64,000 bases of DNA from an uncultured Eubacteriales bacterium (GTDB lineage Bacteria > Bacillota > Clostridia > Oscillospirales > Acutalibacteraceae), in the NCBI GenBank assembly GCA_934454655.1, contig CAKSFK010000009.1:1-64000 (forward strand), read 5' to 3'. Made by a program: the position numbers and the translations under genes. The stretch's first letter is position 1. The number at the start of each line of letters is the position of its first letter. Under the pieces are notes generated by a model. The model searched no databases. It was not told the origin of the DNA and saw nothing but the letters and a program-made list of their open reading frames with translations. Positions 1 to 8,245 of this stretch are shown piece after piece.

Positions 1-485
1 AAATTCGCGGGCTTTTTACGTCTGCTGCCGAAGAATTTTCAAAAAAAGGGCCTGAATACGCTCTGCAAATTAAAAGTCTGCTTAACATGATAATAATTGA
101 ACTGATACGTAATTTCGGATACTGTGACAATTTGTTTTCCACATCAAAAGATAAAAACCGCCTTATTCGCAAGGCGGCTGAATACATTGACGCACATTTT
201 AGGGAAAATTTAACGCTTGAAACTTTAGCGCAGCTATCGGGACTTACGCCGAATTATTTTTCATCGCTTTTCCGCGAAGTAAGCGGCATAAAGCTGTGGG
301 ACTATATAAATTCCCGACGGATTGAGGCGGCTATGCAGCTTTTGAAAAATGAAAGCAACCTAAATATAATTGGAATCGCGTCAAAGTGCGGATTTAATAA
401 CACTTCCAATTTCAATAAAACATTTAAAAAAACAACCGGCATCACGCCGAAAGAGTATCGCGCCAATAACGACATTATAACATAA
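1..485 (+). CDS. AraC-family transcriptional regulator, C-terminal part (cut by window edge)
   Basis: The reading frame is open from base 3 to the TAA at 483-485, so the gene enters from the left and its N-terminal sensor is outside the window. An internal ATG at 87 is not the likely start because the upstream codons read like protein. The visible part is the AraC/XylS double helix-turn-helix: the first helices around LTLETLAQLSGLTPNYFSSLF, then the second around IGIASKCGFNNTSNFNKTFKKTTGITPKEYR, which is the canonical family signature. AraC proteins of this kind usually control carbohydrate genes; the target here cannot be told. No gene follows closely on the same strand. Confidence 0.9.
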   Translation, partial: IRGLFTSAAEEFSKKGPEYALQIKSLLNMIIIELIRNFGYCDNLFSTSKDKNRLIRKAAEYIDAHFRENLTLETLAQLSGLTPNYFSSLFREVSGIKLWDYINSRRIEAAMQLLKNESNLNIIGIASKCGFNNTSNFNKTFKKTTGITPKEYRANNDIIT

Positions 486-519
486 TTTTCTTTCGCATTA
501 TTTATTATCTCTCATATTA

Positions 520-639
520 TTATAAAGCCTTTTTAATTATTTCATATGTTTTAAGTATATATTTTTTAGGATAATAGTTACTGTCGCTCCACCAAAAAGG
601 CTTTTTAAACTTATAATCAGCCTCATGTTTTTCAAGCAT
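520..639 (-). pseudogene. Small minus-strand coding remnant (39 codons, possibly the end of a lost gene)
   Basis: A frame on the minus strand starts with ATG at 639-637, ends with TAA at 522-520, and can be read upstream without a stop to about 757. The peptide has a natural-looking composition rich in K, W and Y (for example KFKKPFWWSDSNYYPKKYI), unlike a random shadow frame. I do not recognise the family. It overlaps no gene and lies beside transposase debris, so it may be the C-terminal stub of a gene broken by insertion. It could also be a chance frame. Confidence 0.3.
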
Positions 640-730
640 CAAGGTTTTACCGTTTCTTTGGAACTTAATTGCCGTCCCTATCGGTAGCTTTGCGAGGTGA
701 GCTTTACTGCTATGAATATCTAAGCATTGC

Positions 731-960
731 TTGCTCCGAAAACCTTTTGTTTATCGGGCGGCAGGAAGATTTTATTACCTTTGTGCGATTATTGATTTGT
801 TTTCAAGAAAAGTAATTGCATATAAACTGTCCTCTAAAATTGATACTCTACTCGCTATCGATACTGTGAATTTGGCTGTTGCCGACAGAGGTAAATCATC
901 AGGTATTATCTTTCATACAGACTGAGGATGTCAATAGAAGATATATTTTCCTCAAGGTTG
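731..960 (+). pseudogene. IS3/IS150-type transposase (DDE integrase core) remnant
   Basis: The frame from 731 carries the start of an rve integrase core: YLCAIIDLFSRKVIAYKLS holds the first catalytic Asp, and IIFHTD the second. Directly after HTD the frame hits TGA where the family has Arg/Gln of the H-S-D-R-G-S-Q-Y motif. The next codons still read G-C-Q before another stop (TAG where Tyr is expected). These are point-mutation stops in an otherwise recognisable motif, so the element is dead. The third catalytic residue and both ends are missing, and I saw no inverted repeats or target duplications. Confidence 0.75.
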
Positions 961-1088
961 ACGAAGCAAAATCGCTGTATTTGCAGCCACAGAACGTTCA
1001 GACAGGAGCTTGTCGAATACCCGGATCGCCATATAACAGCCGCGTCAAATGAGGGAAATGCAGGTCAAAGCAATCATCCGAAACGTCT

Positions 1089-1901
1089 TTATTTTTCGGT
1101 GTTGGTTTCATATCGGATTAAGTGTTTTTTCACATACTGCCTTGGAGTGATGCCCATGCGCCGTTTAAACACAAGGCTGAAATAGCTTTGTGAAGAAAAG
1201 CCGCATTTGTATGCAATTGCCGTCAGGGTCATTTCAGTGGTGATCAGCAGATGTGCCGCTCTTTTTATACGTTGTTCTTCGACATACTCTCTGAGCGTTT
1301 TACCGACAGCGGTCTGAAAGCAATTATGGAAGTATACCGGGCTGAACGACATGACTTCCGCCATTTTCCGGAGCGTTAATTTTTCCGTCAGGTTTTCCTG
1401 AATATACTGCAGCGATTTTTCGATTTCAACAGATTTGAAGCCCCCGTTATGCACAGAGTTTGATGCTGCTCGGGCTTCGTGACTTAAAGAATGGATCAGT
1501 TCAAGTATTCGGCTGTGTAAAATGATTTCGTCTTCCGTAACTGCCGTATCGTAATACGAGGTAAGATCCGTAAAAATTTTTTGGTAATACTCGGGATTTT
1601 CTACCACCGTATGATTCGGGATATTCATAAGCACATCACGCATCGAGCCATCGCTAACAATCATGTGAATATAATAACACTCATACGGAGCCATTGTGTT
1701 TCTTATCTGCCCCGGCTTGGCGCATATGACGGTGTTGGGCATGATCTGACACATGGCCTCGTCTATAAAAGAGGTTCCGCCGTTACAAACCGGTAATTCG
1801 ATTTCAAACATTTCGGTTCTTCTTTTTTTGCTTACCTTTATTTTCGGATGTGCCTTTTGAAAGCTGTAAACACCTATTGAAACAATTTTCGGCAATGTCA
1901 T
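1089..1901 (-). CDS. AraC-family transcriptional regulator
   Basis: A 270-aa regulator with an N-terminal sensing region of about 160 residues and a C-terminal AraC double helix-turn-helix (LTLRKMAEVMSFSPVYFHNCF followed by LTAIAYKCGFSSQSYFSLVFKRRMGITPRQYV). The ATG at 1901 is chosen over an upstream in-frame ATG at 1940 because GAGGTG lies a few bases before it. It is transcribed away from the metallo-hydrolase/dehydratase/glycosidase/SDR genes beginning at 2012, with about 110 bp between. That divergent layout is typical of a local regulator, so control of the 2.0-6.9 kb catabolic genes is inferred. The inducer is unknown. Confidence 0.9.
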   Translation of the reverse strand: MTLPKIVSIGVYSFQKAHPKIKVSKKRRTEMFEIELPVCNGGTSFIDEAMCQIMPNTVICAKPGQIRNTMAPYECYYIHMIVSDGSMRDVLMNIPNHTVVENPEYYQKIFTDLTSYYDTAVTEDEIILHSRILELIHSLSHEARAASNSVHNGGFKSVEIEKSLQYIQENLTEKLTLRKMAEVMSFSPVYFHNCFQTAVGKTLREYVEEQRIKRAAHLLITTEMTLTAIAYKCGFSSQSYFSLVFKRRMGITPRQYVKKHLIRYETNTEK

Positions 1902-1972
1902 ATTTTTCACCTCACAAAGATAAGATTTCAAATAAAACACATAACATATTTATATCCTGATATGCAGTTACA

Positions 1973-1981
1973 TGATATAAT
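1973..1981 (+). promoter_or_regulatory. Extended -10 promoter for the catabolic cluster
   Basis: TGATATAAT is a consensus -10 (TATAAT, 1976-1981) with the TGn extension. The -35 region about 17 bp upstream is poor, which suits an activator-dependent promoter under the divergent AraC gene. A strong AAGGAGG Shine-Dalgarno follows before the ATG at 2012. Confidence 0.55.
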
Positions 1982-2011
1982 AAGTCCGTAATAAAGTCAA
2001 GGAGGAAGTTC

Positions 2012-2686
2012 ATGAAGGTTACGTTTTTAGGTCAGGCAGGGCTTTTATTTGAGCTTGACGGCGTAAGGGTTATGATAGACCCGTATTTATCAAACAGTGT
2101 GCAAAAGGTTGAACCTAAGAATTACCGCCGCCTGCCTATAGACGAAAGTTATTTTGATATAAAGCCCGATATACTTGTTTTAACCCATAATCACCTTGAC
2201 CATACCGACCCCGAAACGCTTGAAAGGATGTTTTCAAAACACAGCGGCATTTGCGTTTTGGCGTCATACAATGCGTGGCAAACAGCTCGCAAATTCGGCG
2301 GGGACAACAATTATATAATGTTTAACCGTGGCACGGTATGGACGGAAAAGGGTATAAAATTTGAGGCGGTTTATGCCGAGCACAGCGACGATAAGGCGGT
2401 AGGCGTTATTATTTCATACGGCGGCAGAAATTATTATATAACGGGCGACACGCTTTACAACAAAAGGGTGATAAAGGATATAAATATACCTGTTGACGTA
2501 GTTTTTCTGCCGATAAACGGTGTCGGAAACAATATGAATATGACCGACGCCGCACGCTTTGCAGAGGAAATAAAGGCAAAAACAGCCGTGCCGATACATT
2601 TTGGAATGTTTGACAGCCTAAATGCTGATGATTTTAATTTTAAAAGCAAGGTAATACCTGAAATTTATAAGGAGATAAAGCTTTGA
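2012..2686 (+). CDS. Metallo-beta-lactamase-fold hydrolase (UlaG/UPF0173-like)
   Basis: A 224-aa MBL-fold protein. The metal-binding signature H59-N-H61-L-D63-H64 is intact, with a second set at the TGDT Asp (about 146) and His196 in PIHFG. The N-terminal beta strand (KVTFLGQAGLLFELDGVRVMIDPYL) matches the UlaG/metal-dependent-hydrolase group, which includes ascorbate-6-phosphate lactonase. AAGGAGG precedes the ATG. The stop overlaps the TTG start of the next gene by 4 bp, so the two are translationally coupled. With a sugar-acid dehydratase as partner, a lactonase opening a sugar lactone is a reasonable inference, but the substrate is not shown by the sequence. Confidence 0.8.
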   Translation: MKVTFLGQAGLLFELDGVRVMIDPYLSNSVQKVEPKNYRRLPIDESYFDIKPDILVLTHNHLDHTDPETLERMFSKHSGICVLASYNAWQTARKFGGDNNYIMFNRGTVWTEKGIKFEAVYAEHSDDKAVGVIISYGGRNYYITGDTLYNKRVIKDINIPVDVVFLPINGVGNNMNMTDAARFAEEIKAKTAVPIHFGMFDSLNADDFNFKSKVIPEIYKEIKL

Positions 2687-3843
2687 AGGTAACAGATATA
2701 AAGCCCTTTGTGGTGGATTGCTTCAGAACAAACTTTGTGTTTGTGAAAATTTATACCGACGAGGGAATAACGGGCATAGGCGAGGGTACGCTTGAATACA
2801 AGGAAAAAGCTTTTTTAGGCGCTTTGGAGCATATTAGGGAGTACCTTGTAGGCAAAAATCCGCTTGATGCGGAGCAGCATTTTCATAATATCTACCGCGA
2901 CGCATACTGGCGCGGCGGGCCTGTTTTAATGTCTGCGCTTTCGGCAGTAGAAATGGCGCTGTGGGATATTTTGGGTAAACATCTTAATGTCCCCGTTTAT
3001 CAGCTTTTGGGCGGAAAAATAAACGATAAGGTACGCATTTATGTAAACGGTTGGTTTGCGGGCGCTAAAGAACCCGAGGAATTTGCCGCTAAAGCGAAAG
3101 AAGCCGTTAAGCGCGGTGTTACAGCTATGAAGTGGGATCCGTTCGGTAAATCGTACCTTGATATTTCAAATGCCGCTTTGGATAAGGCGCTCCGTTGCGT
3201 GGCGGCAGTCCGCGAGGCGGTGGGCAACGGCGTTGATTTGCTTATAGAGGGTCACGGGCGGTTTAATATTCCCACGGGAATTAAAATTGCAAGAGAACTT
3301 GAACAGTTTAAGCCGATGTTCTTTGAAGAGCCTACCCCGCCCGACAGCCTTGAGGCTTTAAAGGCGGTTAGGGATAAATCTCCGGTTGCGATTTCGGCGG
3401 GAGAGCGGCTTTACACCCGCTGGGATTACCGCCGTTTCTTTGATATAATGCCGGCGGATTACATACAGCCCGATATTTCCCATGCGGGCGGAATAATGGA
3501 GCTTAAAAAGATAGCGGCTGAGGCTGAGTGCAGATATATACCCTTTGCGCCGCATAATCCGTCGGGTCCCGTTGCAAATGCGGCTACCTTACAGCTTGCC
3601 GCAAATACGCCGAACTTCTGCATTCTTGAAATAATGTACAGCGATGTTGAGTGGCGCAAGGATATAACAGACGAAAGCCTTGAATATAAGGACGGATATA
3701 TAACTATACCCGACAAGCCGGGTCTCGGCATTGAAATAAACGAGGAAGAGTGCTTAAAGCACCCTTATAAGCCGCACACCCTACGGCACTATGACGGAAC
3801 GCTTACCGATATACGGCCGGCAAAAACAGAATTCTACTTTTAA
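2683..3843 (+). CDS. Enolase-superfamily sugar-acid dehydratase (galactonate/mannonate dehydratase-like)
   Basis: A 386-aa mandelate racemase/muconate lactonising family protein of the galactonate dehydratase (DgoD) type. It has an N-terminal capping domain (1-120) and a TIM barrel with the expected residues: E189-x-H191, E215 in FFEEP, E241 in SAGER and H291 in APHNPSGP. These fall exactly six residues after DgoD D183/H185, E209, E235 and H285 as I recall them. The first metal ligand is Glu here rather than Asp. Family members dehydrate hexonates to 2-keto-3-deoxy acids. It starts with TTG overlapping the previous stop (TTGA), with AAGGAG 7 bp upstream. No KDPG-type aldolase or keto-deoxy kinase is visible beside it. 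Confidence 0.85.
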   Translation: MKVTDIKPFVVDCFRTNFVFVKIYTDEGITGIGEGTLEYKEKAFLGALEHIREYLVGKNPLDAEQHFHNIYRDAYWRGGPVLMSALSAVEMALWDILGKHLNVPVYQLLGGKINDKVRIYVNGWFAGAKEPEEFAAKAKEAVKRGVTAMKWDPFGKSYLDISNAALDKALRCVAAVREAVGNGVDLLIEGHGRFNIPTGIKIARELEQFKPMFFEEPTPPDSLEALKAVRDKSPVAISAGERLYTRWDYRRFFDIMPADYIQPDISHAGGIMELKKIAAEAECRYIPFAPHNPSGPVANAATLQLAANTPNFCILEIMYSDVEWRKDITDESLEYKDGYITIPDKPGLGIEINEEECLKHPYKPHTLRHYDGTLTDIRPAKTEFYF

Positions 3844-3861
3844 TTTTGGGGGTTTGATTTT

Positions 3862-5946
3862 ATGAATAGTTGCAAGGTGCAGATCGTAAGAGAAAACGGT
3901 TCGCTGAGGATACGGATCAATGAAAAAAGCTATGTGCCGCTTTCGTTTAAGTCTTTTCGGCCAAATCCGCAAAATGTTTCCGAATTTTATCATGCCGGCG
4001 TAAAGCTGTTCAGTATCCTTTCCAGCGGCATCGTATGCGCCTTGGGTGTTCCGTACTCTTTGTACGGAGAGTCCTGGGTGGGACATAACAAATATGATTT
4101 TTCTGTGATCGACAAACAGATTGAAATGTTTATTGCAAACGCTCCGGACGCCTATTTTGCCGTGATGCTTCAGCTGGATACGAGAGAATGGTATCTGCAG
4201 GAAAATCCCGATACGCCAAACTCGTTTACTCATTTATCGCAAGCGGCTTGCGACGCAAAATGGAGAACTGAAGCAGCTGAATACCTGAAAAATGCAATTC
4301 GTCATATTGAAAACACCTATGGCGATAAGGTGTACGCATACTTCCTTTTGGGAGGAACGACGACGGAGTGGCTTTCCGATTTTGATTATGAAAAACCCAA
4401 TGCAATGAAGAATGAGAGGTTCAAAAGGTGGATAGGCGATAAGAGCGCAAATCTGCCGGAAGAAAAACGTTTGAATAAAACCGGAAATGTGTTCCTGGGT
4501 GAACAAGAGGAAGATGTGTATCTGGCAAGGAGATTTCACAATGAACTTATTGCAGATCTGATTTTGTATTTTGCCGCTGAAGCGCAATCCGTTCTTAATC
4601 ATACCAAATTGGTGGGGCTCTATTACGGGTATTTGTTGGAACTTGCCGCACCCAGGCTTTACAATGCGGGCAGTCTGGGATATGAAAAGGTATTCCTGAG
4701 CCCGGATATAGACATCATATCCAGTCCGTCCTCGTATGGGTATCGAGGCATACGGGATCCCAGTGCATTTATGGTTATGCAAAAAACGCTGGACCTGCAT
4801 AACAAATTGTATTTTCTTGAGTTTGACCACATTACCTACGTTGCTCCCTCGGTCATCTCTGACGGAGTTGACGATAAATTGGATAACAAGCGATTGACCG
4901 CTATTCCGGGTGCGGAGACCCGGTGTAAGGATCTGACGGAAACGCTCAATTTAATGTATCGCGATTTTATTCTTTGCCAGGCAAACGGAGCCGCTTTATG
5001 GTGGTTTGATATGTTTGACGGTTGGTTCCGGTCGGAAGAAATGATGGATTCAATCGGCAGAATGATCCATATTGCCGAAGAATTGTCCCGGTACGACCAA
5101 CATAGCGTCGCAGAGATAGCCGTTTTTGCCGAAGGGGAAGCCATGTACCGGACAAGAAAATCGGAAAACTTGGCCGGCATTTGTCTGTCAAATATCCGGA
5201 GAACGCTTGCCGGATGCGGTGCGCCTTATGACCTGTATTCCATTTCGGATATATTACAAAAGGAAACCGAGAAATACAAGCTGTTTATATTTGTAAATCA
5301 ATACGATATTCCGGACGAAATAATTTCTGAAATTAAAAGCAAATGCGAAAAAGACGGAAAGACGATACTGTGGCTGTATGCTCCGAATTATGCCGGAGAC
5401 GGCAAATGTAATGTGTGTCATATCGGCAATATTACGGGAATGCACATTGACGAAAGCGACCGTTCTCACGGCGGAATCGTATATGAAGATTCGATTGTCC
5501 GGTTTCCTTTAAGTGCGCCGTATTTTTCTGTTAATGATCCCGAAAGTAAGCCGATTGCCTATTTTGAGGACGGAAGCGTTGCGGTGGCTGAAAAAGATTT
5601 TGGAAAATACAGCAGTATTTATTCCGCCGCCTGCAATATACCGTCCGAATTACTGAGAAGTATAGTACAAGCGCATGACATTCCTATATACAGCCATAAC
5701 AGCGGCGTATATACCTATGTCAACTCCGGAATGATCGGCACTTATAATGCGACCGACGATGATGCACAGCTGAATTTGCCCGATGACGGCGCCTATATCG
5801 ACCATATCAGCGGGGAGAGCTTTGTCTGTGAAAACGGTGTACTGACGTTGCCAAAAAGGCCCATTAATGCTTTTTTATTAACGAGAAGGGAATCGTCGGC
5901 TGTTGCAGGCAGCAACGCCGTCACGCAAGAGCATCCGGCACCATAA
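3862..5946 (+). CDS. Large TIM-barrel-like glycoside hydrolase of unassigned family
   Basis: A 694-aa cytoplasmic protein: no signal peptide and no membrane segment. The first about 430 residues read like a clan GH-A (GH42-like) barrel. GGTTTEW places a candidate acid/base Glu at about 169, and KLYFLEFDHITY a candidate nucleophile at about 320. Trp-rich ALWWFDMFDGWF near 390 resembles the end of such barrels. Residues about 430-620 look like a Rossmann-type domain similar to the GH42 trimerisation domain, followed by a small beta domain. I cannot place it in a numbered GH family. It begins 18 bp after the dehydratase, so it probably releases the sugar acid that the neighbours process. Confidence 0.6.
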   Translation: MNSCKVQIVRENGSLRIRINEKSYVPLSFKSFRPNPQNVSEFYHAGVKLFSILSSGIVCALGVPYSLYGESWVGHNKYDFSVIDKQIEMFIANAPDAYFAVMLQLDTREWYLQENPDTPNSFTHLSQAACDAKWRTEAAEYLKNAIRHIENTYGDKVYAYFLLGGTTTEWLSDFDYEKPNAMKNERFKRWIGDKSANLPEEKRLNKTGNVFLGEQEEDVYLARRFHNELIADLILYFAAEAQSVLNHTKLVGLYYGYLLELAAPRLYNAGSLGYEKVFLSPDIDIISSPSSYGYRGIRDPSAFMVMQKTLDLHNKLYFLEFDHITYVAPSVISDGVDDKLDNKRLTAIPGAETRCKDLTETLNLMYRDFILCQANGAALWWFDMFDGWFRSEEMMDSIGRMIHIAEELSRYDQHSVAEIAVFAEGEAMYRTRKSENLAGICLSNIRRTLAGCGAPYDLYSISDILQKETEKYKLFIFVNQYDIPDEIISEIKSKCEKDGKTILWLYAPNYAGDGKCNVCHIGNITGMHIDESDRSHGGIVYEDSIVRFPLSAPYFSVNDPESKPIAYFEDGSVAVAEKDFGKYSSIYSAACNIPSELLRSIVQAHDIPIYSHNSGVYTYVNSGMIGTYNATDDDAQLNLPDDGAYIDHISGESFVCENGVLTLPKRPINAFLLTRRESSAVAGSNAVTQEHPAP

Positions 5947-6017
5947 CACCACCGTTCGGCACAAGGCTGATCCCGCTCTGCGATGTATGGTTTAACAGAT
6001 TACGAATTCTGCCTTAG

Positions 6018-6034
6018 AGGTGTTTTTGACACCT
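6018..6034. repeat. Small hairpin between glycosidase and SDR genes
   Basis: AGGTGT TTTTG ACACCT forms a 6-bp stem with a 5-nt loop about 30 bp before the SDR start. It has no T-tract, so it is not a classical terminator. It could be a processing or stability element in the transcript. Confidence 0.3.
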
Positions 6035-6065
6035 TGAAACGCAGCGGAAAGGAATGGTCAAAAAG

Positions 6066-6851
6066 ATGAAAAAAACGGTTTTGGTTACCGGTGCCTGCAA
6101 GAATACAGGAGTCGCAATAGTCGAAAGGTTTGCGTCAGAGGGTTGGAACGTTATTTTTACCGGGAGAGACGAAGAAAGAGTCTGCTTAAAGGAAACAGAA
6201 TACCGTAAAAAATTCCCCGGAACGAAGATAGTCGGTTATGCAATTGACTCTTTGGACGACCGGGGTAATGTGGATGAAGAATCGGTCATAAAAATGTTTT
6301 CCTGTTTTGATGCGCGCCGTCTTTCCGTAGATGTGTTGGTATTGAATGCCGCCGATCAGGGCCTGCAAATGGAGATATTTAAAAATCCGCTGTCAGATTT
6401 TTTGCGTGTAATACATACAAATATTGTTTGGAATTATGTCTTATGCGAGCAGGCTGCAACAAGAATGAAAGATAAGCATGATGGCAGTATCCTCTTTATC
6501 AACTCAAATACAGCATACCGTGCGATACCGAACCGCATTGCGTACTCGACCTCCAAAAGCGGCCAATTAGGGATGATGCGGGCCATGGCATTCGATCTCG
6601 GAAAATATAATATACGGGTCAATGCGATACTCCCGGGTATGATAAAAACGGATCGCTGGGATAAAAATCTGGAGTTTTACGCAAATGTCCCATCCAGATT
6701 TACGCCTCTCGGCGACGTGGCCGACGGACGGGATATTGCCGATGCCGCCTGGTATTTTGCCGTCGGCGCTCGGAATACGACCGGTGCGGAATTGGTGATA
6801 GACGGCGGAAATATGATCCAGTTGTATCCTATAGTAACGACCGACCGGTAA
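6066..6851 (+). CDS. Short-chain dehydrogenase/reductase (SDR)
   Basis: A 261-aa classical SDR: N-terminal nucleotide-binding TGACKNTG (the usual TGxxxGxG with Asn for the second Gly), NAADQG near the NAG position, catalytic Ser in INSNTAYR, and Y-S-T-S-K as the YxxxK pair. INDGG-like VIDGG at the C-terminus is also typical. The ATG at 6066 is preferred over 6054 because AAAGGA is then about 12 bp upstream rather than abutting. It follows the glycosidase by about 120 bp on the same strand and precedes a strong hairpin, so it is probably the last gene of the catabolic cluster. A role oxidising or reducing a sugar-acid intermediate is inferred. Confidence 0.85.
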   Translation: MKKTVLVTGACKNTGVAIVERFASEGWNVIFTGRDEERVCLKETEYRKKFPGTKIVGYAIDSLDDRGNVDEESVIKMFSCFDARRLSVDVLVLNAADQGLQMEIFKNPLSDFLRVIHTNIVWNYVLCEQAATRMKDKHDGSILFINSNTAYRAIPNRIAYSTSKSGQLGMMRAMAFDLGKYNIRVNAILPGMIKTDRWDKNLEFYANVPSRFTPLGDVADGRDIADAAWYFAVGARNTTGAELVIDGGNMIQLYPIVTTDR

Positions 6852-6920
6852 CGTCGGGAGGAAAATATCGGCCCGATCCGCTACGCGAGAGATCGGGCTT
6901 TGTCGGCGGCTCCCCCGACG
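6852..6920 (+). terminator. Nested hairpin, likely terminator after the SDR gene
   Basis: GCCCGATC (6871-6878) pairs with GATCGGGC (6891-6898) and is followed by TTT. An outer pair, CGTCGGG (6852-6858) with CCCGACG (6914-6920), encloses it. It starts immediately after the SDR stop. The T-tract is short, so efficiency is uncertain. Confidence 0.6.
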
Positions 6921-7610
6921 CTATACCGCAATGCTTCCTAACAAATGTCCATATGTCCTGAGGGCGTACAGGGTTTCTAAAAAACCGACCGCTCACGATT
7001 CCGTATTTTCCTGTGCAGCCACTCGGAAATGTTGTGGATTTGGCGGAGAAAAATTGACGGGATTGCATAAATGAAACGGTTACGGCTGCAAAGATCGTTC
7101 CCGAATAGGCATAGCTCTTCTAAGGACTATGCCTATTCAAATGTCGCCATTTGGAATCTCCGCAGACACTTGGGGGATAAGCGTTTTTGGGGGTCAAGCC
7201 ACGGGTGTGGCGATGCGGCATCCCAATTAAAGCATAGCGGGGGCGTGTTCTGCGCGGAGGGCAACAGAGCCCGCAAAAACGCTGCTTAGCCAAAAACTGT
7301 TGCACATCGGTCGTTTTGTCAAAGCAATTTCCGGTCGAGACGGGGGTGCGGACATATTCTTGGACTCCAATCTGGACGTAAGAAACGGAAGATGTACCAA
7401 CTTCTGCGGATGGCAAACCGTCGACAGAACTTTTTTTTCATCCTGAAAAAGAAACTGCGGTTAAGGTAATTGCGAAAAATACGGTTAAGGCTCTAAAGAT
7501 CTTTTTTTATAATTCAAAATATTGTTCCATTCAAGCCCGAATTTAAAATTACCGTTTTTTAAAACCCGTATTCCCGAAAAAATCACACCACGGGTCACAC
7601 CGTTATATAA
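6921..7610. other. About 690 bp without a convincing gene
   Basis: No frame here has both a Shine-Dalgarno and a protein-like composition. A minus-strand frame at 7120-7416 is open but Cys/Arg/Pro-rich with no ribosome site. A plus-strand stretch at 7382-7546 (about 55 codons, no start) reads more like protein (HPEKETAVKVIAKNTVKALK) and may be a gene remnant. CGGTTAAGG occurs twice near 7460-7490. The clearest object is the inverted repeat at 7103-7138, listed separately. Confidence 0.5.
7103..7138. repeat. Perfect 12-bp inverted repeat
   Basis: GAATAGGCATAG (7103-7114) and CTATGCCTATTC (7127-7138) are exact reverse complements separated by 12 nt. No T-tract follows on either strand. It sits alone in the gene-free stretch and could be a protein-binding palindrome, part of a small RNA or a decayed mobile end. 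Confidence 0.6.
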
Positions 7611-7642
7611 AAAAACAAGCACGATATAAAAACCGTGCTTGT
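7606..7642 (-). terminator. Rho-independent terminator of perR-rubrerythrin operon
   Basis: On the minus strand, ACAAGCACG (7642-7634) pairs with CGTGCTTGT (7623-7615) and runs directly into seven Ts. It lies 40 bp past the rubrerythrin stop. Confidence 0.85.
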
Positions 7643-7681
7643 CGTTAAAATTGCTGTAAAGCCTTTATTTATGCGGCGTTA

Positions 7682-8227
7682 TTACTTATTAAAATAACGC
7701 TTTAAGAGGCCTTCAAATGCTCTGCCGTGTCGGGCTTCATCCCTTGCCATTTCGTGTACCGTGTCGTGAATGGCATCAAGATTAAGCTCCTTGGCAAGCT
7801 TTGCAAGCTCAAATTTGCCCATTGTGGCGCCGTTCTCGGCGTCAGCGCGCATTTCAAGGTTTTTCTTTGTGCTGTCGGTTACAACCTCACCAAGCAGTTC
7901 CGCAAATTTTGCGGCGTGTTCAGCCTCTTCAAAAGCCGCCTTTTCCCAATAAAGTCCGATTTCGGGATAGCCCTCTCTGTGAGCCACGCGCGCCATTGCA
8001 AGATACATTCCGACCTCGGTGCATTCGCCGTTAAAGTTCTCGCGCAAACCGTCAATTATTCTTTGATCGGCTCCTTTAGCTATGCCCACAACGTGCTCTG
8101 CCGCCCAAGTTTTCTCTTCCGACTGCTCGGCAAATTTCGATGCCGGAGCGTGGCATATGGGACATTCCTCGGGAGCAGACTCACCCTCATAAACATAACC
8201 GCAAACAAGACATACAAATTTTTTCAT
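7682..8227 (-). CDS. rbr: Reverse-type rubrerythrin (peroxide reductase)
   Basis: A 181-aa protein with the rubredoxin domain first (CxxC pairs CLVC and CPIC within residues 6-27) and a ferritin-like diiron domain after it (Glu-rich helices GECTEVGMYL, FEEAEHAAKF, RDEARHGRAF). This order defines reverse rubrerythrins, which reduce H2O2 and O2 in the cytoplasm of anaerobes using electrons from NADH-linked donors. GGAGG precedes the ATG. It lies 18 bp downstream of perR, and the pair share the PerR-box promoter, so induction by peroxide is expected. Confidence 0.93.
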   Translation of the reverse strand: MKKFVCLVCGYVYEGESAPEECPICHAPASKFAEQSEEKTWAAEHVVGIAKGADQRIIDGLRENFNGECTEVGMYLAMARVAHREGYPEIGLYWEKAAFEEAEHAAKFAELLGEVVTDSTKKNLEMRADAENGATMGKFELAKLAKELNLDAIHDTVHEMARDEARHGRAFEGLLKRYFNK

Positions 8228-8245
8228 TTTTATTTCCTCCGTTTT

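Noticed and set aside
928..1185. Plus-strand 85-codon ORF after the transposase remnant
   Set aside because: No ribosome site, no family resemblance, and its end lies antisense to the well-supported AraC gene.
7120..7416. Minus-strand 98-codon ORF rich in Cys, Arg and Pro
   Set aside because: Composition is typical of a non-coding frame in GC-rich palindromic DNA and there is no Shine-Dalgarno. It includes the inverted repeat at 7103-7138 only by overlap.
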